A stretch of 64,000 bases of DNA from Altererythrobacter sp. B11 (GTDB taxonomy: Bacteria; Pseudomonadota; Alphaproteobacteria; Sphingomonadales; Sphingomonadaceae): contig NZ_AP018498.1 of the NCBI RefSeq assembly GCF_003569745.1, positions 1,054,001 through 1,118,000 on the forward strand, in the 5' to 3' direction. Every line of letters starts with the position of its first letter. Position 1 is the first letter of the stretch. The position numbers and the translations under genes were made by a program. The notes under the pieces are model-generated. The model saw only the letters and a program-made list of their open reading frames with translations, was not told where the DNA came from and did no database searches. Below, in pieces: positions 18,426 to 27,430 of the stretch.

Positions 18426-21275
18426 TTGAACTTGCTGCTCATCTCTGCCCTGCCGTTTCTCGGTGCCCTGGCGGTCAGCCTGGGCGCGCGGCTGGGCCGG
18501 ATGGCGCATGCGGCGATCGCCGCCGCCTTCACCCTGGCTGCGCTGCTGCCGGTGCTGGCCGCCGCGCCGGCCGTGCTCGCCGGAGGGCGGCTTTCCACCC
18601 GGATCGAATGGATTCCCCTGCTCGGCCTCAATGCGGATTATTTCCTCGATCCGCTGGGGCTGATGTTCGCCGGGCTGATCCTGGGCATCGGCCTGCTGGT
18701 GATCATCTATGCCGCCTTTTACCTCGCCGCCGGAGAGGCGACGGCGCGCTTCTTCGCCTTCCTGATGCTGTTCCAGGGGGCGATGCTGGGCATCGTCCTG
18801 TCGGACAACATCCTGCTGCTGCTGATCTATTGGGAACTGACGAGCCTTTCTTCCTTCCTGCTGATCGGCTTCTGGTCACACCTCCCCGAAGGCCGGCAGG
18901 GCGCACGCATGGCGCTGGCGGTGACGGGGGGCGGCGGGCTGGCGCTGATCGCGGGCATGCTGCTGCTCGGCCAGATTGCCGGCTCCTATGATCTCACCCG
19001 CATTCTCGCCGCGCGGGAGGTGGTTCAGGCGGCGCCGCTCTATCCGCTGGCGCTGGTGCTGATCCTGATCGGCTGCTTCGCCAAATCGGCGCAGTTCCCG
19101 TTCCACTTCTGGCTGCCGCACGCCATGGCCGCGCCCACGCCGGTCAGCGCCTATCTCCACAGCGCGACCATGGTGAAGGCCGGGGTGTTCCTGCTGGCGC
19201 GGCTGTGGCCGGTGCTTTCGGGCACCGATTTGTGGTTCTACCTCGTTGCCACCACCGGCCTCGTCACCATGCTCGCCGGGGCGGCCATCGCCCTGTTCAA
19301 GGATGATCTTAAGGCGCTGCTGGCCTATTCCACCATCAGCCATCTCGGCCTGCTGACGATGCTGTTCGGCTTTGCCACGCCCATGGCGGCGGTGATCGGC
19401 GTGTTCCACATCCTCAACCACGCCACCTTCAAGGCCGCGCTGTTCATGAACGCCGGGATCGTGGATCATGAAGTGGGCACGCGCGATGCGCGGCGGCTGG
19501 GTGGGCTGGTGCATCTGATGCCGATTGCGGCGACGCTGGGTACGATCGCCGGCCTCTCCATGGCGGGCCTGCCGCCCTTCAACGGCTTCCTGTCGAAGGA
19601 GATGATGCTGGAGGAGGCGGCGCACACGGGCTGGGCCGGGCAGGCCTGGCTGGTGCCGGTGATCGCCACCATCGCGGCGCTGCTTTCGGCCGCTTATTCC
19701 TTCCGCTTCGTGGTGCAGGTCTATTTCGGGCCGAAGCGCAGCGATTATCCGCATGCCCCGCACGATCCGGGCATCGGCCTGTGGGCGGCGCCCGCGGTGC
19801 TGGTGCTGCTGGTGGTGCTGATCGGCCTGTTCCCCGGCCTGCTCGCGGGCGGACTGGTGCGGGCCGTCTCCGGCGCGGTGATCGGCGCGGAGCCGCCCCA
19901 TTTCGCCTTGAAGATGTGGCACGGGCTGACCCCTGCCCTGTTGATGAGCGCGATCGCAGTGCTGGGCGGCGCGGCGCTGCTGTGGCGCCACGCCGGTGCC
20001 GAAGCGGTGTGGCGGCGCCTGCCGATCCCCGTGGCGAAGCGCCTGTTCGACGGGGCGATGGCGCTGCTGGTGGCGGGAAGCCGCGCTGTTACCGATCGCG
20101 TGAACACCGGCTCGCTGCAGCGGACGCTGTTCGTGCTGCTGGTGGTGTCGCTCGCGCTCGGGCTGGAGGGGATCGCCACGGGCGACTACCGGCCGGGCGT
20201 GCGGGCGCCGCTCACTGCTTCGCCCGTCGTGATGCTCGCCTGGCTTGCGCTGCTGGGAGGCACGGTGGCGGTGGTGCTTTCCGAAGGGCACCGCTTCCTG
20301 TCGCTCGTCTATATCAGCGTGATCGGCCTCGTCGTCTCGCTCGGCTTCATCTACCTCTCCGCCCCCGATCTCGCGCTCACGCAGATCTCGGTGGAGGTGG
20401 TGACGATCCTTCTCCTGCTGCTGGCGCTCAACCTGCTGCCCAAGATGCCGCCGTCGGTGGATTCGGGCACGCGCCGCCTGCGCGATGCGGTGTTGGCCGT
20501 GCTCGGCGGGGGCGGGGTGGGCTGGCTCGCCTACGCCGTCATGATGCGCCAGCCGCGTGATCCGATCTCCGCCTTCCACTGGGCCGAAGCCAAGCCGGGC
20601 GGCGGCGGGACCAATGTGGTGAACGTGATTCTGGTGGATTTCCGCGGGTTCGATACCTTTGGCGAGATCATCGTGCTGGGCATTGCGGCGCTGGGCATCT
20701 TCTCCCTGCTGCAGACGGCGGTGCGCGGCACTTCCGGCCGACGGCTGATGGCGTGGATCCCCGATCTGGTCCGCTCGCCCGAACGGCACCCGATGATGCT
20801 GGTGGTCGCCAGCCGGCTGATCCTGCCGATGGCGATGGTGGTCGCGCTCTACATCTTCCTGCGCGGGCACAACATGCCGGGCGGGGGCTTCATCGCCGGG
20901 CTCGTGTTCTCCATCGCCATGCTGGTGCAATACATGGCCTCGGGCTTTGCCTGGGCGGAGGAGCGCAGGCGGATCGAACGCCATGCGCTGATCTGCTTCG
21001 GCGTGCTGATCGCGGCGGCCACGGGGCTGGGCGCGATGGCCTTCGGCCACCCCTTCCTCACCAGCGACTTCGGCTATTTCCACCTCCCACTGGTGGGCGA
21101 GGTGGAACTGGCCACGGCCATGCTGTTCGACGTGGGCGTGGCGCTGGCCGTTGTGGGCGCGGTGATGCTGGCGCTGGCGCAGCTGTCCAACGCCACGCGC
21201 CGGGCGGAGAAGCTGGAGCGGACCGAGCATCCGATGGACATCGACCCGAGCCGCACGGCAGGGGTGCAGCCATGA
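18426..21275 (+). CDS. mrpA: Mrp-type Na+/H+ antiporter subunit A fused to subunit B
   Basis: Large membrane subunit of the multisubunit cation/proton antiporter, related to complex I NuoL. The 949-residue protein has about 20 helices, the proton-channel region (AKSAQFPFHFWLPHAMAAP, about 220-240, and a Lys-rich LFKDDLKALLAYSTI segment), and a C-terminal extension from about residue 775 containing the MrpB signature LRGHNMPGGGFIAGL. A separate mrpB is therefore absent. The start is TTG, 7 nt after GGAG. It overlaps mrpC by ATGA. Confidence 0.93.
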   Translation: MNLLLISALPFLGALAVSLGARLGRMAHAAIAAAFTLAALLPVLAAAPAVLAGGRLSTRIEWIPLLGLNADYFLDPLGLMFAGLILGIGLLVIIYAAFYLAAGEATARFFAFLMLFQGAMLGIVLSDNILLLLIYWELTSLSSFLLIGFWSHLPEGRQGARMALAVTGGGGLALIAGMLLLGQIAGSYDLTRILAAREVVQAAPLYPLALVLILIGCFAKSAQFPFHFWLPHAMAAPTPVSAYLHSATMVKAGVFLLARLWPVLSGTDLWFYLVATTGLVTMLAGAAIALFKDDLKALLAYSTISHLGLLTMLFGFATPMAAVIGVFHILNHATFKAALFMNAGIVDHEVGTRDARRLGGLVHLMPIAATLGTIAGLSMAGLPPFNGFLSKEMMLEEAAHTGWAGQAWLVPVIATIAALLSAAYSFRFVVQVYFGPKRSDYPHAPHDPGIGLWAAPAVLVLLVVLIGLFPGLLAGGLVRAVSGAVIGAEPPHFALKMWHGLTPALLMSAIAVLGGAALLWRHAGAEAVWRRLPIPVAKRLFDGAMALLVAGSRAVTDRVNTGSLQRTLFVLLVVSLALGLEGIATGDYRPGVRAPLTASPVVMLAWLALLGGTVAVVLSEGHRFLSLVYISVIGLVVSLGFIYLSAPDLALTQISVEVVTILLLLLALNLLPKMPPSVDSGTRRLRDAVLAVLGGGGVGWLAYAVMMRQPRDPISAFHWAEAKPGGGGTNVVNVILVDFRGFDTFGEIIVLGIAALGIFSLLQTAVRGTSGRRLMAWIPDLVRSPERHPMMLVVASRLILPMAMVVALYIFLRGHNMPGGGFIAGLVFSIAMLVQYMASGFAWAEERRRIERHALICFGVLIAAATGLGAMAFGHPFLTSDFGYFHLPLVGEVELATAMLFDVGVALAVVGAVMLALAQLSNATRRAEKLERTEHPMDIDPSRTAGVQP

Positions 21276-21643
21276 GCGTGGAATTCTTCGTCGCCAGCGC
21301 CATCGGCGTGCTGATGGCTGCGGGCATCTATCTGGTGCTGCGCGGCCGCACCTTCCCCGTGGTGCTGGGGCTGGCGATGCTGTCCTACGCCATTAACGCC
21401 TTCCTCTTCGCCATGGGCCGGCTGGCGGTGAACAGCCCGCCGATCTATTCGGCGGATGCCCCCGGCTACACCGACCCGCTGCCGCAGGCGCTGGTACTGA
21501 CGGCCATCGTTATCTCCTTCGGCATGACCGCCTTCGTCGTCGTCCTCGCGCTGCGGTCCTATCTCGAGATCGGCACCGACCACGTCGATGGCGAGCCCGA
21601 GCGGGACGAGGCCGCCGCCAGACGCGGGGATGACGGCGCATGA
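21272..21643 (+). CDS. mrpC: Mrp antiporter subunit C (NuoK-like)
   Basis: A 123-residue protein with three predicted transmembrane helices, homologous to NuoK. The segments GIYLVLRGRTFPVVLGLAML and PLPQALVLTAIVISFG are characteristic of MrpC/MnhC. It is coupled at both ends: its ATG overlaps the mrpA stop and its stop overlaps mrpD. The start at 21272 fits both the overlap and the family length. The longer upstream reading frame is an unrelated frame of mrpA. Confidence 0.94.
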   Translation: MSVEFFVASAIGVLMAAGIYLVLRGRTFPVVLGLAMLSYAINAFLFAMGRLAVNSPPIYSADAPGYTDPLPQALVLTAIVISFGMTAFVVVLALRSYLEIGTDHVDGEPERDEAAARRGDDGA

Positions 21644-23154
21644 ACCTGATCATGGCCCCCATCCTCGTACCGGCCGTGGTCGCCGCGCTCACCGTGCTGC
21701 GCATCTCGCGCAACACGCGGCTCGGGCGCTATCTCTCGATCGGCGCCACGGTGCTGACGCTGGCGAGCGCGCTGGCGCTGTTCGCGCAGGCTTCGGGCGG
21801 CGCCATCCACACCTATCAGCTGGGCGATTGGCCCGCGCCCTTCGGCATCGTGCTGGTGCTGGACCGGCTGGCGGCGCTGATGGTGCTGCTCACCAGCCTG
21901 CTGGCGCTGGCGGTGCTGGCCCATGCGGTGCTGACCGGGCTGGACCGGCGGGGGTGGCATTTCCACCCGCTGTTCCAGTTCCAGCTGCTGGGGCTCAACG
22001 GCGCCTTCCTCACCGGCGATCTGTTCAACCTGTTCGTGTTCTTCGAAGTGCTGCTGATCGCCTCCTACGGGCTGCTGCTCCACGGGCAGGGGGCGCAGCG
22101 GCTGCAGGCGGGCGTGCAATATGTGGTGGTGAATCTCGTCGGCTCGATCCTGTTCCTGATCGCGGTCGGCATTCTCTACGGCGTCACCGGCACGCTCAAT
22201 ATGGCCGACATGGCGCTGCGCATCGCGCAGGCTCCCGCGGGGGACCAGCCGCTGATCCGCGTGGGTGCGCAATTGCTCACTGCTGTCTTCGCGCTCAAGG
22301 CCGCGCTGCTGCCGCTCCACCTCTGGCTTCCGCGCGCCTATTCCAGCACGTCCGCCCCCGTGGCGGCGCTGTTCGCCATCCTGACCAAGGTCGGCGTCTA
22401 TTCCATCCTCCGGGTCACCACGCTGGTGTTCGGCGCGGAGGCGGGCGTGGTCGCCTGGGCCCCGTCAGGCTGGATGCTCCCGGCCGCGCTGCTGAGCCTG
22501 CTGGCGGGCTTCATCGGCGTGCTGGCCGCGCGGCGCCTGCGCGTGCTTGCCGCCTTCGGAGTGATCGGATCGACCGGCACGCTGCTGGCTGCGGTGGCGC
22601 CGTTCGATCGCGCCTCCACCGTTGCGGCGCTCTATTACCTGCCCCATTCCGTGCTGGCGGGTGCACTGATGTTCCTCACCGCGGACCTGATCGGTCGCGC
22701 GCGGGCGGAGGAGGATGACCGGCTCGTCCCCGGGCGGCCCTTCGCGCGGGAGGGGCAGCTGTCGCTGCTGTTCCTGCTCGCCGCGATCGCGCTGGCCGGC
22801 CTGCCGCCGCTCTCGGGCTTCGTGGGCAAGCTGCTGATCCTCTCGGCAACCGCGGTCCTGCCCGCCGCGCCATGGATCTGGGCGGCGATCCTGCTTTCCA
22901 CCTTCCTCGCCATGCTGGGCCTCGCCCGCGCCGGCAGCGTGCTGTTCTGGAAGCGCGCGGGCGGGGAAGCGAGTGAACGCCCGCGCGGCAAGGCCATTCC
23001 CACCGCTCCCGCCTGGGGCGTGGTGGTGCTGATCGGGCTGTTGACGGCGCTGGCCGGCCCGGCCACCCGCTATGCCGAAGCCACGGCGGGGCAGCTGTTC
23101 GCGCCGCAGGCCTATATCGCGGCGGTGCTGGGTATTGAAAGGACGGCCCCCTGA
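21640..23154 (+). CDS. mrpD: Mrp antiporter subunit D (NuoN-like)
   Basis: A 504-residue polytopic membrane protein of the NuoL/M/N family. Diagnostic segments are LFNLFVFFEVLLIASYGLLL (about 128-147) and the proton-channel stretch ALKAALLPLHLWLPRAY (about 216-232), with a conserved Lys in each half. It is essential for antiport together with MrpA. It overlaps mrpC by ATGA and mrpE by one base. Confidence 0.94.
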   Translation: MNLIMAPILVPAVVAALTVLRISRNTRLGRYLSIGATVLTLASALALFAQASGGAIHTYQLGDWPAPFGIVLVLDRLAALMVLLTSLLALAVLAHAVLTGLDRRGWHFHPLFQFQLLGLNGAFLTGDLFNLFVFFEVLLIASYGLLLHGQGAQRLQAGVQYVVVNLVGSILFLIAVGILYGVTGTLNMADMALRIAQAPAGDQPLIRVGAQLLTAVFALKAALLPLHLWLPRAYSSTSAPVAALFAILTKVGVYSILRVTTLVFGAEAGVVAWAPSGWMLPAALLSLLAGFIGVLAARRLRVLAAFGVIGSTGTLLAAVAPFDRASTVAALYYLPHSVLAGALMFLTADLIGRARAEEDDRLVPGRPFAREGQLSLLFLLAAIALAGLPPLSGFVGKLLILSATAVLPAAPWIWAAILLSTFLAMLGLARAGSVLFWKRAGGEASERPRGKAIPTAPAWGVVVLIGLLTALAGPATRYAEATAGQLFAPQAYIAAVLGIERTAP

Positions 23155-23642
23155 TGCGCAGGCTCTTCCCCCACCCCGGGCTCAGCGGCATGCTGGTGAT
23201 CGTCTGGCTGCTGCTGGCGAATGGTCTGTCCGTGGGCGGCGTGCTGATGGCGCTGGCGGTGGGCGTGCTGGTGCCGCTGTTCACCTCCCCTTATTGGAGC
23301 GCCAAGCCCCGCCTGCGCTTCGGCTGGGCGATGGTGGATTATCTCGCGATCGTGACGTGGGATATCGTGGTGGCCAATTTCCAGGTCGCCTGGCTGATCC
23401 TGTTCCGCCGCAATCGCGATCTGCGCGCCTGCTGGCTGGCGATCCCGCTGGACGTGCGCCAGCCGGAGGCGATCACCACGCTGGCCGGCACGATCAGCCT
23501 CACCCCCGGTACCGTGACGGCCGATGTTTCGGCAGATGGCCGCATGCTGCTGGTCCATGCGCTGGACCTCGCCGACCGGGATGCGGAGATCGCCCGCATC
23601 AAATCCCGCTACGAAGCCCGCCTGATGAGGATTTATAAATGA
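23154..23642 (+). CDS. mrpE: Mrp antiporter subunit E
   Basis: A 162-residue protein with N-terminal hydrophobic helices and a cytoplasmic C-terminal domain containing LAGTISLTPGTVTADVS, the MrpE/MnhE hallmark. Its start shares one base with the mrpD stop and its stop overlaps the mrpF start (ATGA). It is required for full activity and assembly in characterised Mrp complexes. Confidence 0.93.
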   Translation: MRRLFPHPGLSGMLVIVWLLLANGLSVGGVLMALAVGVLVPLFTSPYWSAKPRLRFGWAMVDYLAIVTWDIVVANFQVAWLILFRRNRDLRACWLAIPLDVRQPEAITTLAGTISLTPGTVTADVSADGRMLLVHALDLADRDAEIARIKSRYEARLMRIYK

Positions 23643-23908
23643 TCGCCCTTGCGCTCTCTGCCGGCTTCACGATGATCGCCGCGGCGATCGCGCTGAACGC
23701 CTGGCGGCTGTTCGCCGGCCCGACGCGGGGGGATCGTATCCTGGCGCTCGACACGATGATCATCAACGCGATCGCGCTGATCGTGCTGTTCGGGATCTAT
23801 GAGCGGACGGCCTTCTATTTCGAAGCGGCGCTGCTGCTGGCCATGGTCGGCTTCGTGGGAACGGTGGCCTATGCCAAGTTCCTGCTGCGCGGCGACATCG
23901 TGGAATAG
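23639..23908 (+). CDS. mrpF: Mrp antiporter subunit F
   Basis: An 89-residue small membrane protein with three helices. The GPTRGDRILALDTMIINAIALIVL pattern (about residues 28-50) is typical of MrpF/MnhF. It overlaps mrpE (ATGA) and is 2 bp before mrpG, so it is part of the same transcript. Confidence 0.93.
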   Translation: MIALALSAGFTMIAAAIALNAWRLFAGPTRGDRILALDTMIINAIALIVLFGIYERTAFYFEAALLLAMVGFVGTVAYAKFLLRGDIVE

Positions 23909-23910
23909 GT

Positions 23911-24327
23911 ATGCTGGAGCAGATCGCCGACATCGTCATTTCGATCCTTATCCTCGCCGGGGGCGCCTTCGCGCTGATCGGATCCTGGGGCCTGGTCCGG
24001 CTGCCTTCGCTGATGACGCGGCTGCACGGGCCGACCAAGGCAACGACGCTGGGCGTGGGCGGAACGCTGGCCGCATCCATGCTGTTCTTCCCCGTGCATG
24101 TGGGACACTTTTCCGCGCACGAGCTGCTGATCGCGCTGTTCCTGTTCATCGCTGCGCCGATCACCGCCAATATGGTCGCCAAGGCCCATCTGCACCGGCA
24201 GGGCAGTCGGATCGACCCGAACCCTGCCGATGAAATTGCCGAGGGGCTTCCCCATCCGAATGCCTGGGCGACCTTCTGCAAGGCGCCGGAGCAGGATCTT
24301 CCGGGCGACCTGCAGCCGCGCGATTGA
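23911..24327 (+). CDS. mrpG: Mrp antiporter subunit G
   Basis: A 138-residue membrane protein. The segments GLVRLPSLMTRLHGPTKA and LFLFIAAPITANMVAKAHL are the MrpG/MnhG signature, and the C terminus is a short hydrophilic tail. It is the last gene of mrpA(B)CDEFG. It converges with the NodT-type gene after a 23-bp gap with no clear terminator. Confidence 0.93.
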   Translation: MLEQIADIVISILILAGGAFALIGSWGLVRLPSLMTRLHGPTKATTLGVGGTLAASMLFFPVHVGHFSAHELLIALFLFIAAPITANMVAKAHLHRQGSRIDPNPADEIAEGLPHPNAWATFCKAPEQDLPGDLQPRD

Positions 24328-24350
24328 CCGCGCGTCCGGGCCGGGCACGG

Positions 24351-25859
24351 CTATTGCGCGGAGGCCGCGTCCTGCCAGCCGAGGCCGAGCGCCTTTTGCA
24401 GCGTCACGAAATCGGCCGTCAGCTGGGCGCGGGCGGCGATCAGCTGCTGCTCCGCATTGTTCTGGGCCAGCTGCGCGTTCAGCAGTTCGGGCAGGGCTGC
24501 CACGCCGTGTTCCTGCCGCTGCCGGGTAAGCTCGGCAATGCGCCCGGCGCTGGCGGTGGCACGCGCGGCCATGGCCACGGCCTCGCGGCTGGCGCGGAAG
24601 TTTGCCAGCGCATCCTCGACATCGCGCAGCGCGCCCAGCACGGTGCTGCGATACTGCGCCTCTGCCTGATCGCGGCGGGCGGTGGCCTGGCCAACCTGTG
24701 CCTTGCCCCGCCCAAAATCGAGGAAGTTCCACTGCAGCATCGGTGCGGCGATGGCGGTGAAATCGTCGAGCCTGCTCAGATCGTCCAGATGGGTGCCGCC
24801 AATGCCCAGAATGCCGAAGAAGCTGAGCCGCGGGAGGAGAGCGGCCTTCTGCAGCCCGATCCGCGCGCTCTGCGCCGCCAGCTGGCGCTCCGCCGCGCGG
24901 ATGTCGGGACGACGCGCGAACAGCGCCGCTGGGTCGCCTACGGCGACGCTGGCGGGCGGCAGCGGAATGTCGGCGGGGGTGGCGATCAGCGCGTCCACCG
25001 CGCCCGGCACTTCGCCCGCCAGAATGGCCAGCGCATTGGCGAATCCATCGGCTTCGGCGCGCAGCGGAGCGAGCTGCTGCTGCGCCTGTGCGAGGGCGGA
25101 CTTGGCCTGTTGCACCTCCACCTCGGTGCCCGTGCCGAGATCGAAGCGCTGCTGCTGGAGGTCGACCAGGCGCGAACGCTGCTCCACCGCCTGCCGGGCG
25201 AGGCCGATGGCCTGCTGGCGCGCGCGGAGGGCGAGATAGGCCTCCGCCACCGCAGAGGTGAGGCTTACCCGCGCATCATCGGCATTGGCTTCTGCGGCAC
25301 CCAGGTCCGCCCGGGCTGCCTCGTCCCGCCGGCGGGCGCCGCCGAACAGATCGACTTCCCATGAGGCGTTGAGGCCGAGGTTGTAGAAATTGGTCGAACT
25401 GGTGCCGCTGTCGCCGCGCTGATCGTCACCATTCCCCTGATCGCTGCCGTCATCCTCGCCCAGGTCGATGCCCGGCACCCGGATATGGGCGGCGGACGCC
25501 ATCGTGCTGATCGAGGGCATGCGCTCGGCGCGCGAGAGGCCCAGCGCCGCCCGCGCCTCGTCCACCCGCGCCCGGGCAAGGGCGAGGTCGGGGCTGCCGG
25601 CAAGCGCCTGCTGCTCCAGCCGGTCGAGCACGGGATCGTCCAGCACTGTCCACCATTCGGCGAGCCTGGGGGCTGCCAGATCGGCATCCGCGCCGGCCCG
25701 CGCAAAGGCGGCGGGCGCCTGCCCGGAGGCGGAACTGATCGCCGGCGGCCCGTCGTAATCGGGGCCGACGGTGCAGGCGCCGAGCAGCAGCAGGGCTGCG
25801 GGCGCGAGGGATTTGCGCAGGGGGGTAGCTGTCATCGAAGCGGATCTCATCACAGGCAT
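24351..25859 (-). CDS. NodT-family outer-membrane efflux lipoprotein
   Basis: TolC-like channel of a tripartite efflux pump. The 502-residue protein has a lipobox (LLLLGACTVGPDY, Cys at about residue 29), two tandem outer-membrane-factor repeats with long Gln/Ala-rich helices, and the GTEVEVQQAKSALAQAQ segment typical of NodT proteins. The ATG shares one base with the transporter stop (TGATG), supporting this start and co-translation; an internal ATG eight codons later is an alternative. It works with the MFS and HlyD-type genes upstream. Confidence 0.92.
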   Translation of the reverse strand: MPVMRSASMTATPLRKSLAPAALLLLGACTVGPDYDGPPAISSASGQAPAAFARAGADADLAAPRLAEWWTVLDDPVLDRLEQQALAGSPDLALARARVDEARAALGLSRAERMPSISTMASAAHIRVPGIDLGEDDGSDQGNGDDQRGDSGTSSTNFYNLGLNASWEVDLFGGARRRDEAARADLGAAEANADDARVSLTSAVAEAYLALRARQQAIGLARQAVEQRSRLVDLQQQRFDLGTGTEVEVQQAKSALAQAQQQLAPLRAEADGFANALAILAGEVPGAVDALIATPADIPLPPASVAVGDPAALFARRPDIRAAERQLAAQSARIGLQKAALLPRLSFFGILGIGGTHLDDLSRLDDFTAIAAPMLQWNFLDFGRGKAQVGQATARRDQAEAQYRSTVLGALRDVEDALANFRASREAVAMAARATASAGRIAELTRQRQEHGVAALPELLNAQLAQNNAEQQLIAARAQLTADFVTLQKALGLGWQDAASAQ

Positions 25860-27430
25860 CAGTGCATCGGGCCGGAGGAAAGGTTCTTGGGCAGCGGACG
25901 CAGCAGCAGGACCAGCGGCGTCACGCAGACGATGCCCACCGCCAGCATCCAGAACATGTCGTTATAGGTCATCACCAGCGCCTCGCGCTGGATTGTGCCG
26001 CCGAGCGAGCGCAGGGCGGCGCCCGGATCGCCCAAGGCCTGCGTCTGTGCGGCGAGCCAGTCCTGCACCCGCACGCTGTTGGCGCTCAGCGTCTCTTCCA
26101 GCCTCCGCGAATGGAACCACTGGCGCTGTTCCTGCACCGTGGCGATGGCGGCCAGCGCCAGCGATCCGCCGATATTGCGCGCTGCGTTGAACAGGCCGGA
26201 GGCGTCGCCGGCATATTGCACCGGCACGGAGGAGATCGCCGCCTGATTGAGGAAAACGAAGGCGAGCACCGTGCCGGCGCCGCGCAGGAGTTGCGAGTCA
26301 ACGAAGTCGCCGCCCACGGCATCGGCGGTCAGCGACGTATCGACGAAGCAGCTCAGTGCCAGCAACAGCAGGCCCACGCCCACGGCAATGCGGATATCCA
26401 CCCATTTCATCAGCACCGGGGCGAAGAACATCAGCGCCATGGCTGGGAAGCCGGAGATCATCACGATCTTGCCCGCCTGCAGGGCGTTGTAATCGGCCAG
26501 CGCCGCCAGGAACTGCGGGATGATGAAGGAGGTGCCATACATCACCATGCCCATCATCGTGGCCATGATCACCACGCTGCCGAACACGCGATCGAACAGC
26601 AGAGACAGGCGGATGATCGGCTTCTCGTTGGTGAACTGTCCCACGATCACCATGCCGAAGCCGATCACGGTCAGGATGGTGAGCTCCACGATCAGGCGCG
26701 AGGAGAACCACTGTTCGCGATTGCCCTCTTCCAGCACCACGGTCATGCAGCCGAGGCCCAGCGCCATGCCGAACAGGCCCAGCCAATCCGCTTCCTTGAG
26801 CAGTTCCGGCCGCATCTCGTCTCGCGGCAGGCCTACCAACAGCAGCACCACCAGCAGGCCGCAGATCGGCACGTTGATGAGAAAGGCGTAATGCCAGCTG
26901 AAGGCTTCGGTCAGCCAGCCGCCGAGCAGCGGCCCGATGATCGGGCCGAGAATGGCGGTGACGCCGAACATGGCGGTGCCGATAGGCTGCTGGTGCGGTG
27001 GCAGGCGCGTGGCGATGATCGTCATCGCCGTGGGAATCATCGCACCGCCGGTGAAGCCCTGGCCTGCCCGGCCGATGATCATGGTAGTGAGGTCGCTGGC
27101 ATTGCCGCACAGCACGGAAAATCCGGTGAACAGCAGCGCGGCGATCAGCAGGAAGCGCCGCAGGCCCAGCAGCTTCTCGAACCAGTTACACAGCGGGATG
27201 ATGATGATTTCTGCCACCAGATAGGAGGTGGCGATCCAGGTGCCTTCAGTGCCGCTGGCGCCGATTTCGCCCTGGATGGTCGGCAGGGCGGAATTGACGA
27301 TCGAGATGTCGAGCGTCGCCATCATCGCGCCCAGCGTGCCGGCGGCCACGGCCAGCCAGGCGCCCATGTCGGCATTGCCGTTGCTGCGGGCGGGCGCGGC
27401 GCCCGCTGCCGGATGGGCGGCGGCTGCCAT
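25859..27430 (-). CDS. emrB: DHA2-family MFS drug transporter (EmrB/QacA type)
   Basis: A proton-coupled multidrug exporter with 14 predicted helices in 523 residues. It has motif C-type GxxxGPxxGG in ILGPIIGPLLGGWL and motif A-like segments, plus the TLDISIVNSALPTI first helix typical of DHA2 transporters. It is coupled to the adaptor gene and the NodT gene by TGATG overlaps, giving an adaptor-pump-channel operon. The N-terminal 25 residues are an Ala-rich extension. Substrates are unknown. Confidence 0.93.
   Translation of the reverse strand: MAAAAHPAAGAAPARSNGNADMGAWLAVAAGTLGAMMATLDISIVNSALPTIQGEIGASGTEGTWIATSYLVAEIIIIPLCNWFEKLLGLRRFLLIAALLFTGFSVLCGNASDLTTMIIGRAGQGFTGGAMIPTAMTIIATRLPPHQQPIGTAMFGVTAILGPIIGPLLGGWLTEAFSWHYAFLINVPICGLLVVLLLVGLPRDEMRPELLKEADWLGLFGMALGLGCMTVVLEEGNREQWFSSRLIVELTILTVIGFGMVIVGQFTNEKPIIRLSLLFDRVFGSVVIMATMMGMVMYGTSFIIPQFLAALADYNALQAGKIVMISGFPAMALMFFAPVLMKWVDIRIAVGVGLLLLALSCFVDTSLTADAVGGDFVDSQLLRGAGTVLAFVFLNQAAISSVPVQYAGDASGLFNAARNIGGSLALAAIATVQEQRQWFHSRRLEETLSANSVRVQDWLAAQTQALGDPGAALRSLGGTIQREALVMTYNDMFWMLAVGIVCVTPLVLLLRPLPKNLSSGPMH

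Noticed and set aside
18876-21230. 784-codon open frame antisense to mrpA
   Set aside because: It lies wholly opposite a clear Mrp subunit; its product is a His/Arg/Gln-rich low-complexity sequence typical of antisense frames in GC-rich DNA.
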